Shown: piece after piece, positions 25,572-34,195 of the stretch
Position numbering within the stretch: position 1 is the first letter of the stretch
Layout: each line of letters starts with the position of its first letter
Assembly: GCA_000415505.1 (NCBI GenBank)
Contig: KE354466.1
Span: forward strand, 1-46,854
DNA length: 46,854 nucleotides
Direction: 5' to 3'
Source of the DNA: Streptomyces afghaniensis 772
Lineage (GTDB): Bacteria; Actinomycetota; Actinomycetes; Streptomycetales; Streptomycetaceae
Translations under genes and position numbers: made by a program
The notes under the pieces: generated by a model
What the model saw: the letters and a program-made list of their open reading frames with translations, nothing else
Database searches by the model: none
Told to the model about the DNA's origin: nothing

Positions 25572-26946
25572 GCCCTGATCTCGACGTGGCCGTGGTCGGC
25601 GCGGGCATGGCGGGACTGACCACCGCGCACGAACTGCGGCGCGCGGGCCTCGAGGTACGGGTCTACGAGCAGCACGAGCACGTCGGCGGCAGGATGCGCG
25701 GCTTCCGGCACGACGGATACACCATCGACGAGGGTGCCGAACAGATCTCGGAGCAGGGCTACCGCGCGACCTGGGAACTGCTGTCGCGGCTGGGCGTGCC
25801 CCGCGGAGACGTGCCACGTATCGGCAAGTCGGTCGGTGTGTGGCGCGGCGGACGGGCCCACCCCGGAGTCGCGGACCCCTCCGCGGTGCTCACCGGTGCC
25901 GGGCTCTCGCCCCGGGCCCGGCTCGATCTCGCCCGGATCCTGGCCTGGACGGGTTCGCACCGCCGGGAGTTCGACGCCGACCACCCCGAACGGACCCCGG
26001 CCGGACACCTGACGGTCAGGGAGTTCGCGCGCCGGTACCACAGGGACGTGCACGACTACCTGTTGCAGCCGGTCGCCGGAAGCTTCTTCGGCTGGGACAC
26101 GGCGCGCTCCGCCGTCGCACCGATGCTCAGCCTCCTCCAGGAGGTGGGTCCGGCCACCGGCTGGCGGACGTACCGCGACGGCATGGACCTGCTCGCGCGG
26201 CGACTGGCCGAGGGACTCGACGTGGTCACCGGCCGTCAGGTGCACGAGGTCGTCACCGAGGAAGGCCGCGTGCGGCTGCGCGTCGGGAACGACAGCGTCA
26301 CGGCGCGCTCGGCGGTCCTCTGCGTGCCCGCCCCGGTCGCGGCGCGCCTGCATGTCAACGCCCCGCCGACGAGTTGTCGTTCCTGTCGGCCTGCACCTTC
26401 ACCCCCACGCTCAAGGTCAGCTGCCTGCTGGACCGGCCGCTCGCACCCCCGTCCCGCAAGCCCCTGTACGTCCTGCTGACACCGGACGCGGAGGACGACG
26501 TGCTCTCCGCGATCATCGTGGACCACGCCAAACACCCGGACCGGGCGCCCGCCGGCAAGGGACTGCTGACCCTGATGGCCGACGCCCGCAGCATCCCCGA
26601 ACTGCTGACCGCGCCCGAGCGGCAGACGGCCGAGCGGCTCGTGCGGGCGGCCACCCGGTATGTCCCCGGCCTGGAGAAGAGCGCCGGGCGCCACTTCGTG
26701 CACGCCTTCACCCATGGCCTGCCGGAGGCCACTCCCGACGCCCTGCGCCGACGCGGGCCGTTCATGGGGCGTGCCGTACGGCCGGTCGAGTACGCCGGGG
26801 ACTGGGTGATGCTGCGGCCGGCCAGCGAAGGCGCCGTGCGCTCGGGCGCGCTTGCCGCCTCTCGCGTCCTCAGCCGGCTGCGGCCCCCGCGGTCGGCCGG
26901 ACGGACCCGCCCCGCCTCCCGCCCGACCGAGGAGAACGTCTCGTGA
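25568..26946 (+). CDS. FAD-dependent oxidoreductase (phytoene desaturase/PPOX-like), split by a frameshift
   Basis: The N-terminal dinucleotide site is VAVVGAGMAGLTTAHELRR, followed by VGGRMRGFRHDGYTIDEGAEQ, as in amine oxidase/phytoene desaturase/protoporphyrinogen oxidase enzymes. The first frame ends out of register near 26364 and stops at 26479. The matching continuation (DELSFLSACTFTPTLKVSC, later a C-terminal FAD-region segment, VRPVEYAGDWVMLRPASEGAV) is in another frame, ending at 26946. Adding one C to the C4 run at 26361-26364 gives a single protein of about 459 residues. It overlaps both neighbours by 4 nt. A desaturation or oxidation of the prenylated compound is plausible because of the coupling to the UbiA gene. 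If the indel is real, the enzyme is broken. Confidence 0.82.
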
Positions 26947-28535
26947 AACCGCACGACATGGGCGTCCTGCTCGACGAGTGCGCCGAGCAACAGCTCGGCA
27001 CGCGCGTCCACCTGGACCGGCCGTTCGACATCGACGCGGGCGCCCGGACCCACCACACGCTCCCGCAACTCGCCACGCTCGTACGGGAAGCGGCCGGCTG
27101 GCTGGCCGCCGCCGGGGCCGGTCCCGGCGACCGGGTGGCGATCGTCAAGGACAACCACTGGGACTACGACCTGCTGGCCTGCGCCGCCGTACGCGTCGGC
27201 GCCGTCCCCGCGCAGCTGTCCGCGCACCTGTCCGGGGAGGTGCTGGGCACGCTGCTGGCCAGGCTCGGCCCCGCCCTGCTCGTCACGACGGCACACGTGC
27301 TGGAACGCGGCCGGAAGGAGGGCACCGACCTGGCCTCGACCGCTCGGGCCACCCTGGTGCTGGACGGCGCCGTGCCGGGGACGCTGGGCATGGACGACGT
27401 ACGCGGACACACCGCTCCCGGGCCGCACCGCCGCCACGACGACGAGCCGCTGGTGATCCACCACACGTCGGGCACCACCGGTGTGCCCAAGCTGGTGGTG
27501 CACTCCACCCGCACGATCATCGGGAAGCTGGCGCGGTTCGAGAGCGTGCGGTTGCCGCGGATCGGCCTGCGACGCACGGACGTCCTCGCCAACGCGAGCG
27601 CCTTCGCCCACGGCAGGACGTTCTGCTGGACGGCGAGCGCGCTGTGCATGGGCCCTGCCGCGATCTCGATCATCACCACGCAGGACCCGAACCTCGCCGA
27701 CCCCGTGCTGCGCGCCCGTCCGCCGACCGTCCTGGAGGCGCTGCCCGCCTCGTTCGTGCGCTTCCAGCCGCTGACCGAAGGACTGGACAATCCGTTCCGG
27801 CGCGTCCGCATGGTCATCAGCACGTACGACGCCGTGCATCCCCCCACCGTCCGTGCCTACCTCGGCGCGAGCCGGCACAAGAGGCCCGTGTGGCTGGAGG
27901 GATGGGGGCAGACCGAGACGGGACCGCTGACCTTCCGCTTCCACACCCGGCAATCCGTCCGCCGGGCGTCGGGCGGGGCCGGAACCAGGAACCTCGGACG
28001 TCCGGTGCCCGTCAAGACACGGCTGCGGGTGGTCGACCCCGACACCTTCCGGCCCCTGCCGTCGGGGCAGGCGGGTCTGGTGCTGGCCAGGACCGCCGCC
28101 TGTGCCCTGGGCTACGTCGGAGAGGAGGAGCGCTGGTCGGCCAAGCGCCACGGTGGCTGGTGGAACACCGGCGACATCGGCGCGCGCAACCGCGACGGCA
28201 GCTTCGAGCTCCTCGACCGGGAGGTGGACCGCACCCCGCAGCTCAGCTGCCTGCGCACCGAGGACCTCCTTCAGGCCCGGCTGCCGAACGCCCTGGAGTG
28301 CGTCGTCCTCGCAGAGCCCGGCCGGGATCCGCTGCCCGTCGTGGTCACCGCCGACGGCCGTGTGGACCCGGCCCGCTGGAAGGAAGCGGTGCGTGACCTG
28401 CCGCCGCTGCGCGAACCGGTCGCCCTCACCTGGGACCAGGTGCCGCGCACCGGCACCGGCAAGGTGCGGCGCCGGGAACTGCTGCACCGCCTGACCGGAC
28501 GTACCGGCACCTACGGCTCCGGCCGGTGGACCTGA
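26943..28535 (+). CDS. AMP-dependent acyl/aryl ligase (ANL superfamily), stand-alone
   Basis: A 530-residue adenylating enzyme that would activate a carboxylic acid as an acyl-AMP and pass it to CoA or a carrier protein. The P-loop is HHTSGTTGVPKLVVHS near 185, the aromatic YGxTE-like motif is GWGQTETGP, the ATP-binding Asp is in WWNTGDIG, and the C-terminal catalytic lysine is in GTGKVRRREL. The hinge region reads LLDREVDRTPQLSCLRTEDL in place of the common GRxDxxxKxxGxRI pattern, so the C-terminal subdomain is atypical. The GTG at 26943 overlaps the FAD-enzyme stop by 4 nt; an ATG at 26958 is an alternative start. It is a good candidate to activate the acid that the EntF-like C1 domain uses, but this is inference. 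Confidence 0.87.
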   Translation: MKPHDMGVLLDECAEQQLGTRVHLDRPFDIDAGARTHHTLPQLATLVREAAGWLAAAGAGPGDRVAIVKDNHWDYDLLACAAVRVGAVPAQLSAHLSGEVLGTLLARLGPALLVTTAHVLERGRKEGTDLASTARATLVLDGAVPGTLGMDDVRGHTAPGPHRRHDDEPLVIHHTSGTTGVPKLVVHSTRTIIGKLARFESVRLPRIGLRRTDVLANASAFAHGRTFCWTASALCMGPAAISIITTQDPNLADPVLRARPPTVLEALPASFVRFQPLTEGLDNPFRRVRMVISTYDAVHPPTVRAYLGASRHKRPVWLEGWGQTETGPLTFRFHTRQSVRRASGGAGTRNLGRPVPVKTRLRVVDPDTFRPLPSGQAGLVLARTAACALGYVGEEERWSAKRHGGWWNTGDIGARNRDGSFELLDREVDRTPQLSCLRTEDLLQARLPNALECVVLAEPGRDPLPVVVTADGRVDPARWKEAVRDLPPLREPVALTWDQVPRTGTGKVRRRELLHRLTGRTGTYGSGRWT

Positions 28536-28558
28536 CACCGGGACAAGGGGGAGACGAC

Positions 28559-29410
28559 ATGCGCGACAGCCAGGGCCGGGCCCCGGGCTACGCCTTCGAC
28601 AACGACAGCCTGCACAGCGACGAACTGCACCGCTGCCTCACCGAGGCCTACGACGCCATGACCTTCGCACGGCTCGCCGAGACCGGCGTCACCACCGGCT
28701 GGCGGTGCCTGGATGTCGGCTCCGGGAGCGGCAGCGTGGCCCGGTGGCTCGCCGAACGCGTCGCCCCCACCGGCGAGGTCACGGCCACCGACGTCAAGCC
28801 GCACCACCTCCAGGAAGGGCCGTGCCTGACCGCGGTCGAGCACGACGTGGTGAGCGATCCGCTCCCCGAGGCGGCTTTCGACCTCGTCGTCGCCCGTCTC
28901 GTCCTCCAGCACCTGCCCGAGCGGCTCGCCGTCCTCGGCAAACTGGTGCGCGCCCTCAAGCCCGGAGGGTGGCTGCACATCGAGGAGTTCGACGCCTCCT
29001 ACGAACCGCCTCTGCTCACCCCGGACGAGGCCTCCGCGCGGCTCTACACGGCCTTCCTCGACGCCAAGTGCGCCGTCCTGCGGGCCCGTGGCGGAGACCC
29101 CCACTGGGCCCGGAACGCGCCGGCCGCCATGCGCGCCGCGGGGCTCGTCGACATCGACCCGCGACCCCGCATCGAACTGCGCACCCCGGGGTCGCCGGGC
29201 CTGCGCATGCAGCTCAACCACACGTACCACCTGCGGGACGAACTCCTGGCCGCGGGCCTGACCGAGGCGCAGCTGACGGACGTACGGGCGCTGATGCGGG
29301 ACCCGTCGTTCTGCGCCGCGTCCAGCGTCGTCTACTCGGTACACGGCCGGCGCCCGCAGGCGGACGAGACGGACGACGGCCCGCGGCCGCTACCGGAGGA
29401 CGCCCGATGA
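28559..29410 (+). CDS. SAM-dependent methyltransferase (class I)
   Basis: A 283-residue Rossmann-type methyltransferase. The SAM-binding motif is CLDVGSGSGSVARWL near 45, followed by TATDVKPHHL (acidic residue for the ribose), FDLVVARLVLQHLPE, and LKPGGWLHIEEFD. This is the common UbiE/Coq5-like core, methylating an O, N or C atom of a small molecule. The ATG at 28559 has a GGGGGAG site; the frame is open to 28526 but that overlaps the ligase gene and adds nothing. The stop overlaps the CoA-transferase start (ATGA). It may methylate a product of the prenyltransferase route. Substrate unknown. Confidence 0.9.
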   Translation: MRDSQGRAPGYAFDNDSLHSDELHRCLTEAYDAMTFARLAETGVTTGWRCLDVGSGSGSVARWLAERVAPTGEVTATDVKPHHLQEGPCLTAVEHDVVSDPLPEAAFDLVVARLVLQHLPERLAVLGKLVRALKPGGWLHIEEFDASYEPPLLTPDEASARLYTAFLDAKCAVLRARGGDPHWARNAPAAMRAAGLVDIDPRPRIELRTPGSPGLRMQLNHTYHLRDELLAAGLTEAQLTDVRALMRDPSFCAASSVVYSVHGRRPQADETDDGPRPLPEDAR

Positions 29411-31152
29411 CGCTCTGCGTGCCGCGCGCCGGAGACCCGGCCACGGCCACGGCGCCGGTGGCCGTCGGGGTCGCGGCACACCTCCTCGACCTGGTGGGCG
29501 ACCCGGCCACCGCCACCGTCGGCTGGGAGATCGACTGGCAGGGCCCGCTCTCCGTCCCCTTGGCCGATGAGCGGGCCGTCCAGGCGGCCTGCGGGATCAT
29601 GCACGTCCACGGCCGGGCGGCCGGACGCCCGGCCCCGCTCGCCGTCGACTACGCCTCCACGGTGGCGGGCCTCCTGGCGGCCCAGGGAGTCTGCGCGGCA
29701 CTCCTCGCGCGGGCCGGCGGCGCCGACGTGACGCAGGTGCGGACGTCGGTCGGTCAGGCCGCGCTGCTGGCCCTCGCCCAGTACCTCGCGGCGGCGACCG
29801 CGGACGGCGACGACCCGGCGGAGGGCCTGCCGTCACGCGCCGGCTCGGGGGAGGAGCCCGCGCCTGCCGGCTGCTCCTTCGTCTCCGCCGACGGCGTGCG
29901 CTTCGAACTCGAAGCCCTCGACGCCGGGCGATGGCTGGACTTCTGGCGTTTGCTCGGGGCGGACCGGGCCGACACCGGACGCGGATGGCGGTCGTTCCAG
30001 CAGCGGTTCGCCACCGCCACCTGCATGCTGCCTCCCGCGCTGTCCGCGACCGTGCGGCAAGCCTCGTTCACGACCGTCCGATCGGCGGCGGACCGGTCGG
30101 GCGCCACCGTGCTGCCCGTACGGCAAGATCCCCTCCCACCCACGGTGGCGCCGCCGTGGACCCTTACACCGTTTCCGGAGCCGGGCGGCACCACGACCGC
30201 CAGGGCGTGCAGGGCTGCGGCGCCCCTGGCGGGACTGCGGGTCGTCGAGTCGGCACGACGGGTCCAGGGGCCCATGGCCGGCCACGTCCTGCGGCTCCTG
30301 GGCGCCGACGTCGTACGGATCGAACCGCCCGGCGGTGACCCGATGCGCGGCATCCCCCCGACGGCGGGCACGACGTCGGCCCGCTTCAGCGCCCTCAACG
30401 CCGGCAAAGCCGTCGCGGAGATCGACTTCACCACGGACGCGGGACGGCGGGCCGTCCGCGCACTCGTGTCCGAGGCCGACGTCTTCCTGCACAACTGGGC
30501 GCCGGGCAAGGCGGCCCGGCTCGGGCTGGACGCCGAGGACCTGCGTACGGCGCGCCCCGGGCTGGTGTACGCGTGGGCATCCGGCTGGGGCGACGCCCTG
30601 GGGCCGCAACCACCCGTGGGGACCGACTACCTGGTCCAGGCGCACAGCGGCCTCGCCGCCGCCGTGCGGCCCGCGGACGAGCCGCCTGCGCCCTCCCTGA
30701 TGACGCTCACCGACGTCCTCGGCGGACTGACCTGCGCGCAAGGCGTACTGGCGGCACTGCTGGCACGGCGTCGTACCGGAAGGGGCGTTCGCGTGGACTC
30801 CTCCCTGTACTCCGCCGCCGCCCTCGTTCCCCGCGGGCGGAGACGGCCCGAAGCGCTGGACCGCCCGCTGCGCACACGGGACGGGTACATCTGGCTCGGA
30901 CCGCAGGCCCGGGAGCGGCCGGAGCTCCTCGCGCGAGCGCTCGGCCTCGGCGCCTCGGCGGGCGCGGACGCGATCGCCTCCCGCGCCCGGGTGCGGCCCA
31001 CCGCCGACTGGCTGCCCGGGCTGGCGGCAGCGGGCGTGGCCGCCACGCCGGTGTGCACCAGCCTCGCGGACCTGGCCCGCGACCCACGGTTCGCTCCGGC
31101 GCTGACCGTCGGGGAGTACGCGGCACCCCTCGCACCCTGGGAGTTCTCATGA
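29407..31152 (+). CDS. Class III (CaiB/BaiF-like) CoA transferase, double-domain
   Basis: A 581-residue protein, longer than the usual 400-residue CaiB enzyme. The C-terminal 310 residues are a clear class III CoA transferase: LRVVESARRVQGPMAGHVL, LGADVVRIEPPGGDPMRG, LNAGKAVAEIDF, DVFLHNWAPGKAARLGLD, and the active-site region LTDVLGGLTCAQGVLAALL with the expected catalytic Asp. The N-terminal 270 residues look like a worn copy of the same fold (DYASTVAGLLAAQGVCAALL resembles the active-site block), as in fused tandem CaiB proteins. It would transfer CoA to or from a carboxylic acid. It is coupled by 4-nt overlaps to the methyltransferase before and the ligase after, pointing to one acid being converted to a CoA ester. 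Confidence 0.87.
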   Translation: MTLCVPRAGDPATATAPVAVGVAAHLLDLVGDPATATVGWEIDWQGPLSVPLADERAVQAACGIMHVHGRAAGRPAPLAVDYASTVAGLLAAQGVCAALLARAGGADVTQVRTSVGQAALLALAQYLAAATADGDDPAEGLPSRAGSGEEPAPAGCSFVSADGVRFELEALDAGRWLDFWRLLGADRADTGRGWRSFQQRFATATCMLPPALSATVRQASFTTVRSAADRSGATVLPVRQDPLPPTVAPPWTLTPFPEPGGTTTARACRAAAPLAGLRVVESARRVQGPMAGHVLRLLGADVVRIEPPGGDPMRGIPPTAGTTSARFSALNAGKAVAEIDFTTDAGRRAVRALVSEADVFLHNWAPGKAARLGLDAEDLRTARPGLVYAWASGWGDALGPQPPVGTDYLVQAHSGLAAAVRPADEPPAPSLMTLTDVLGGLTCAQGVLAALLARRRTGRGVRVDSSLYSAAALVPRGRRRPEALDRPLRTRDGYIWLGPQARERPELLARALGLGASAGADAIASRARVRPTADWLPGLAAAGVAATPVCTSLADLARDPRFAPALTVGEYAAPLAPWEFS

Positions 31153-32771
31153 GGGCCGGATGGACATCCAACGCCGGCGTCGAGATCCGTGACCTGGTGC
31201 CGGCCTCGGTGCGGCGCGCCTGGTCCGAAGCGGGCCGGTGCCCCGACCGTGACCTGTACACGCTGTTCTCCGGGCACGTACGGCGTCACCCCGGCCGGAC
31301 CGCCGTCATCGACTCGGCGGGCACAGTGGACTACGCCGAACTCGACGCCCGGGTACGGCACATCGCGGCCCGGCTCGCCGAACGCGGCCTGGGCGAACGG
31401 GACATCATCGCCGTACGGATGCCGAACGGGCGCGACGCGGTGGCCGCGGAACTCGCGGTCGCCGCGATCGGAGCGGTGGCACTGCCCTATCCGCCGGGGC
31501 CCGGCAGCCGGGGGCCGGCGAGCCTGCTCGCCCGCGCCCGTGCCCGCGCGGTCATCGTCGCCGATTTCTCCGACGCGGTCACACACGCTCACCTCCGCCA
31601 CCTCGAGACGGTGTTCACCTTCGGGGAAGGCCATCGGACGGCGCAGTCACTCGTGGCGCCGGCGCTGCGGCCCTTCGTTCCGCGCCCCGTCGACCCCGAG
31701 GCGCCCGCCCGGATTCTGGTCTCCTCCGGCTCGGAGGCCGAACCCAAGATGGTCGCCTACTCCCACAACGCGATGGCCGGCGGCCGCGCCGCCTACGTAC
31801 GCGCCCTGCACGCCGGGGACGGCCCGATGCGCAACCTCGTGCTCGTCCCGCTGGCCTCCTCCTTCGGCTCCTGCGGCACATCCGTCACCCTCGCCGCCCT
31901 CGGCGGAACGCTGCTGGTGCAGGCGTCCTTCGACCCGGCCGCGGCCCTCCGCATGATCGTCGAGCACCGTCCCACGCACGTCTTCGGCGTGCCCACGATG
32001 CTGCACCGCATCGCCGAACAACCCCCCACACCCGGCGAGGACTTCACCGGCCTCCAGGCCGTCGTGTCCAGCGGAGCGGCTCTCCCGGAAGCCACCGCCG
32101 AGGCGTGCCGCGCCCGGTTCGGCCGCCGTGTCATCACCGTCTACGGATCGTCCGACGGCGTGAACTGCCACACCGCCGCCACCGGGCTCCGGCCCGAGGC
32201 GGGCACCGGACGTCCCGACCCGGCCGTGGCGCGGATCCGCATCACCGACGACACCGGTGCACCCCTGCCGGCCGGACAGCCCGGTGAGATCTGCGCCAGA
32301 GGCCCCATGACACCCCTGTGCTACGTCGCCGACCCCGGCCTGGACGCCCGGTACCGCACTGCGACCGGCTGGGTGCGCACCGGTGACCGCGGGTTCCTGG
32401 ACGAACACGGCAGGCTCCACGTACTGGGCCGCATCAAGCAGATCGTCGTGCGAGGCGGCTACAACATCAGCCCGGCGGAGGTGGAACGCGAACTCGCCGC
32501 GCATACCGCCGTGGCCGAGGTGGCCTGCGTCGGTGTGCCCGACCCGGAACTGGGGGAGCGCCTGTGCGCCTGCATCCGAGAGAGGCCGGGCGCGCCCGTG
32601 CCCGACCTGAGCGAACTCGCTGTCTTCCTGGAGTCCCAGCGCGGCCTCGAACGCCGCAAGCTCCCCGAACTCCTGCTGCGCGTCGTGGAGATGCCCCTCG
32701 GGCCCACCGGAAAGATCTGCCGCAGCACCCTCGCGCTCCTGGCCGCCCGCGCGACCTCCGCCGGCCGCTGA
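31149..32771 (+). CDS. Second stand-alone AMP-dependent acyl ligase, atypical P-loop
   Basis: A 540-residue ANL-superfamily ligase. The usual SGTTGxPK loop is replaced by SSGSEAEPKMVAYSHNA (near 193), a variant I associate with cyclohexanecarboxylate-CoA-ligase-like enzymes. Other motifs are intact: TVYGSSDGVN in the YGxTE position, WVRTGDRGFLDEHG, LGRIKQIVVRGGYNISPAEVE, and catalytic lysine in GPTGKICR. It therefore has a normal C-terminal domain, unlike the first ligase. The start overlaps the CoA-transferase stop (ATGA), so the pair probably act on the same acid: one enzyme activating, one moving CoA. The role in starter supply to the NRPS is inferred from the cluster context. Confidence 0.88.
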   Translation: MRAGWTSNAGVEIRDLVPASVRRAWSEAGRCPDRDLYTLFSGHVRRHPGRTAVIDSAGTVDYAELDARVRHIAARLAERGLGERDIIAVRMPNGRDAVAAELAVAAIGAVALPYPPGPGSRGPASLLARARARAVIVADFSDAVTHAHLRHLETVFTFGEGHRTAQSLVAPALRPFVPRPVDPEAPARILVSSGSEAEPKMVAYSHNAMAGGRAAYVRALHAGDGPMRNLVLVPLASSFGSCGTSVTLAALGGTLLVQASFDPAAALRMIVEHRPTHVFGVPTMLHRIAEQPPTPGEDFTGLQAVVSSGAALPEATAEACRARFGRRVITVYGSSDGVNCHTAATGLRPEAGTGRPDPAVARIRITDDTGAPLPAGQPGEICARGPMTPLCYVADPGLDARYRTATGWVRTGDRGFLDEHGRLHVLGRIKQIVVRGGYNISPAEVERELAAHTAVAEVACVGVPDPELGERLCACIRERPGAPVPDLSELAVFLESQRGLERRKLPELLLRVVEMPLGPTGKICRSTLALLAARATSAGR

Positions 32772-32793
32772 CCGCCCACAATCAGGGAGCGAC

Positions 32794-34050
32794 ATGAACA
32801 GCGTTGCCGTCATCGGACTCGGATACACCGGCCTCCCCCTGGCCCGCGAGGCGTGCCGCGCCGGTATGCGTGTCACAGGGATCGATGAGAACCCGTCCGT
32901 CACCGCATCCCTGAACTCGGGCCGCTCACACGTCCCCGACGTCACCGATGCCGACCTCGCCGCCATGCTGGACGACGGTTTCCGGGCCTCCGTCGACGAG
33001 AGTCCGCTGGCGGAGGCCTCGGTCGCCGTGATCTGCGTGCCCACACCACTGGACGACACGGGCGGACCCGATCTCTCCCATGTGCGGCGCGCCGCCTCCG
33101 CTCTCGGGGACCGTCTGAAACCCGGCACCCTCGTCGTCCTGGAGTCCACGTCCTTCCCGGGCACCACGGACGACGTCGTCCGTGACATCGTGGAGCAGGC
33201 CTCCGGACTCAGTGCCGGAACGGACTTCTCCCTCGCCTTCTCACCCGAGCGCATCGACCCGGGCAACCAGACCTTCGGTGTGCGCAACACCCCGCGCGTC
33301 GTGGGTGGCTGCACCCGAAGGTGCACGACGGTCGCGGCCGACTTCTTCCGGCGCTTGTGCGACCGAGTCGTGGAGGCAGGCTCCGCACGCGAGGCCGAAC
33401 TGGCGAAACTCCTGGAGAACACCTACCGCAACGTGAACATCGCCCTGGTCAACGAACTCGCCGTCGCCGCCCGGGCGCTGGGAGTCGATGTGTGGGAGGC
33501 TCTGGACTGCGCGCGTACGAAACCATTCGGTTTCCAGGAGTTCCGGCCGGGACCGGGGGTGGGTGGGCACTGCATCCCGGTCGATCCCGTCTATCTCACG
33601 CACTGGGCGCGCACCGGCGGGACCCCGCTGCGGCTGGTCGAGCTCTCGCAGGAGGTCAATGCCGGGATGCCGGCGCATGTCGTGCGGCGTGCCGAGCACT
33701 TGCTGAAGGAGCGGGGAACCGCCCTGGGGGAGGCGCGGGTGCTGCTCGTCGGAGTGACCTACAAGCGCAACAGCACGGATCTGCGGGCCACCCCGGCCGC
33801 CGCGATCGTCCGGCTGATGCGGCAGAGCGGCACCGACGTCACGTATCACGACCCGTTCGTGGACGCCTGGTCGCCGGACGGCGAACCGGTGCAGCGGTCC
33901 GTCGACGCACTGGCCGCCGCCAAGGACGCCGACCTCACGATTCTGGTGCAGGACCACGACGCCGTTCCGCTCGACCGGTTGCCCGAGTACGCCCGACTGC
34001 TGCTGGACACCCGGGGCCGGCTGCGCGGCACCCGCGCCCATCAGCTCTGA
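32794..34050 (+). CDS. UDP-glucose/GDP-mannose dehydrogenase-family nucleotide-sugar dehydrogenase
   Basis: A 418-residue NAD-dependent enzyme that oxidises the C6 alcohol of a nucleotide sugar to the uronic acid. The NAD motif is VAVIGLGYTGLPLAREA, then VICVPTPLD, ESTSFPGTTDDV, FSPERIDPGN, AELAKLLENTYRNVNIALVNE, the catalytic cysteine near 260 in GVGGHCIPVDP, and GVTYKRNSTDLR. The pattern is nearer to the WecC/WbpA type (N-acetylhexosamine dehydrogenases) than to plain UDP-glucose dehydrogenase. It starts 22 nt after the ligase stop with an AGGGAG site and is the last gene of the long plus-strand operon. Together with Gfo/Idh and DegT enzymes it could build an amino-uronic acid, but no glycosyltransferase is visible. 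Confidence 0.9.
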   Translation: MNSVAVIGLGYTGLPLAREACRAGMRVTGIDENPSVTASLNSGRSHVPDVTDADLAAMLDDGFRASVDESPLAEASVAVICVPTPLDDTGGPDLSHVRRAASALGDRLKPGTLVVLESTSFPGTTDDVVRDIVEQASGLSAGTDFSLAFSPERIDPGNQTFGVRNTPRVVGGCTRRCTTVAADFFRRLCDRVVEAGSAREAELAKLLENTYRNVNIALVNELAVAARALGVDVWEALDCARTKPFGFQEFRPGPGVGGHCIPVDPVYLTHWARTGGTPLRLVELSQEVNAGMPAHVVRRAEHLLKERGTALGEARVLLVGVTYKRNSTDLRATPAAAIVRLMRQSGTDVTYHDPFVDAWSPDGEPVQRSVDALAAAKDADLTILVQDHDAVPLDRLPEYARLLLDTRGRLRGTRAHQL

Positions 34051-34155
34051 CACGGCCCTACAACTCGGGTACCACACACCACTGTTGTGTCATTCCAAGG
34101 GTGGAGAGGAGGTACAGCCCGGCGAGGGATCCGCATGCGCGCCCGGTTCCTGAAA

Positions 34156-34190
34156 GATCCTTCCTGTCCGAACACGCGACCGGAAGGATC
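34156..34190 (+). promoter_or_regulatory. 5' leader hairpin pairing the ribosome site of the hydrolase gene
   Basis: GATCCTTCC (34156-34164) and GGAAGGATC (34182-34190) are perfect 9-bp arms around a 17-nt loop. The second arm contains the only good ribosome-binding sequence before the GTG at 34196, so the hairpin would hide it in RNA. Within 34051-34195 I see nothing else that I can support. Confidence 0.5.
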
Positions 34191-34195
34191 GAATC

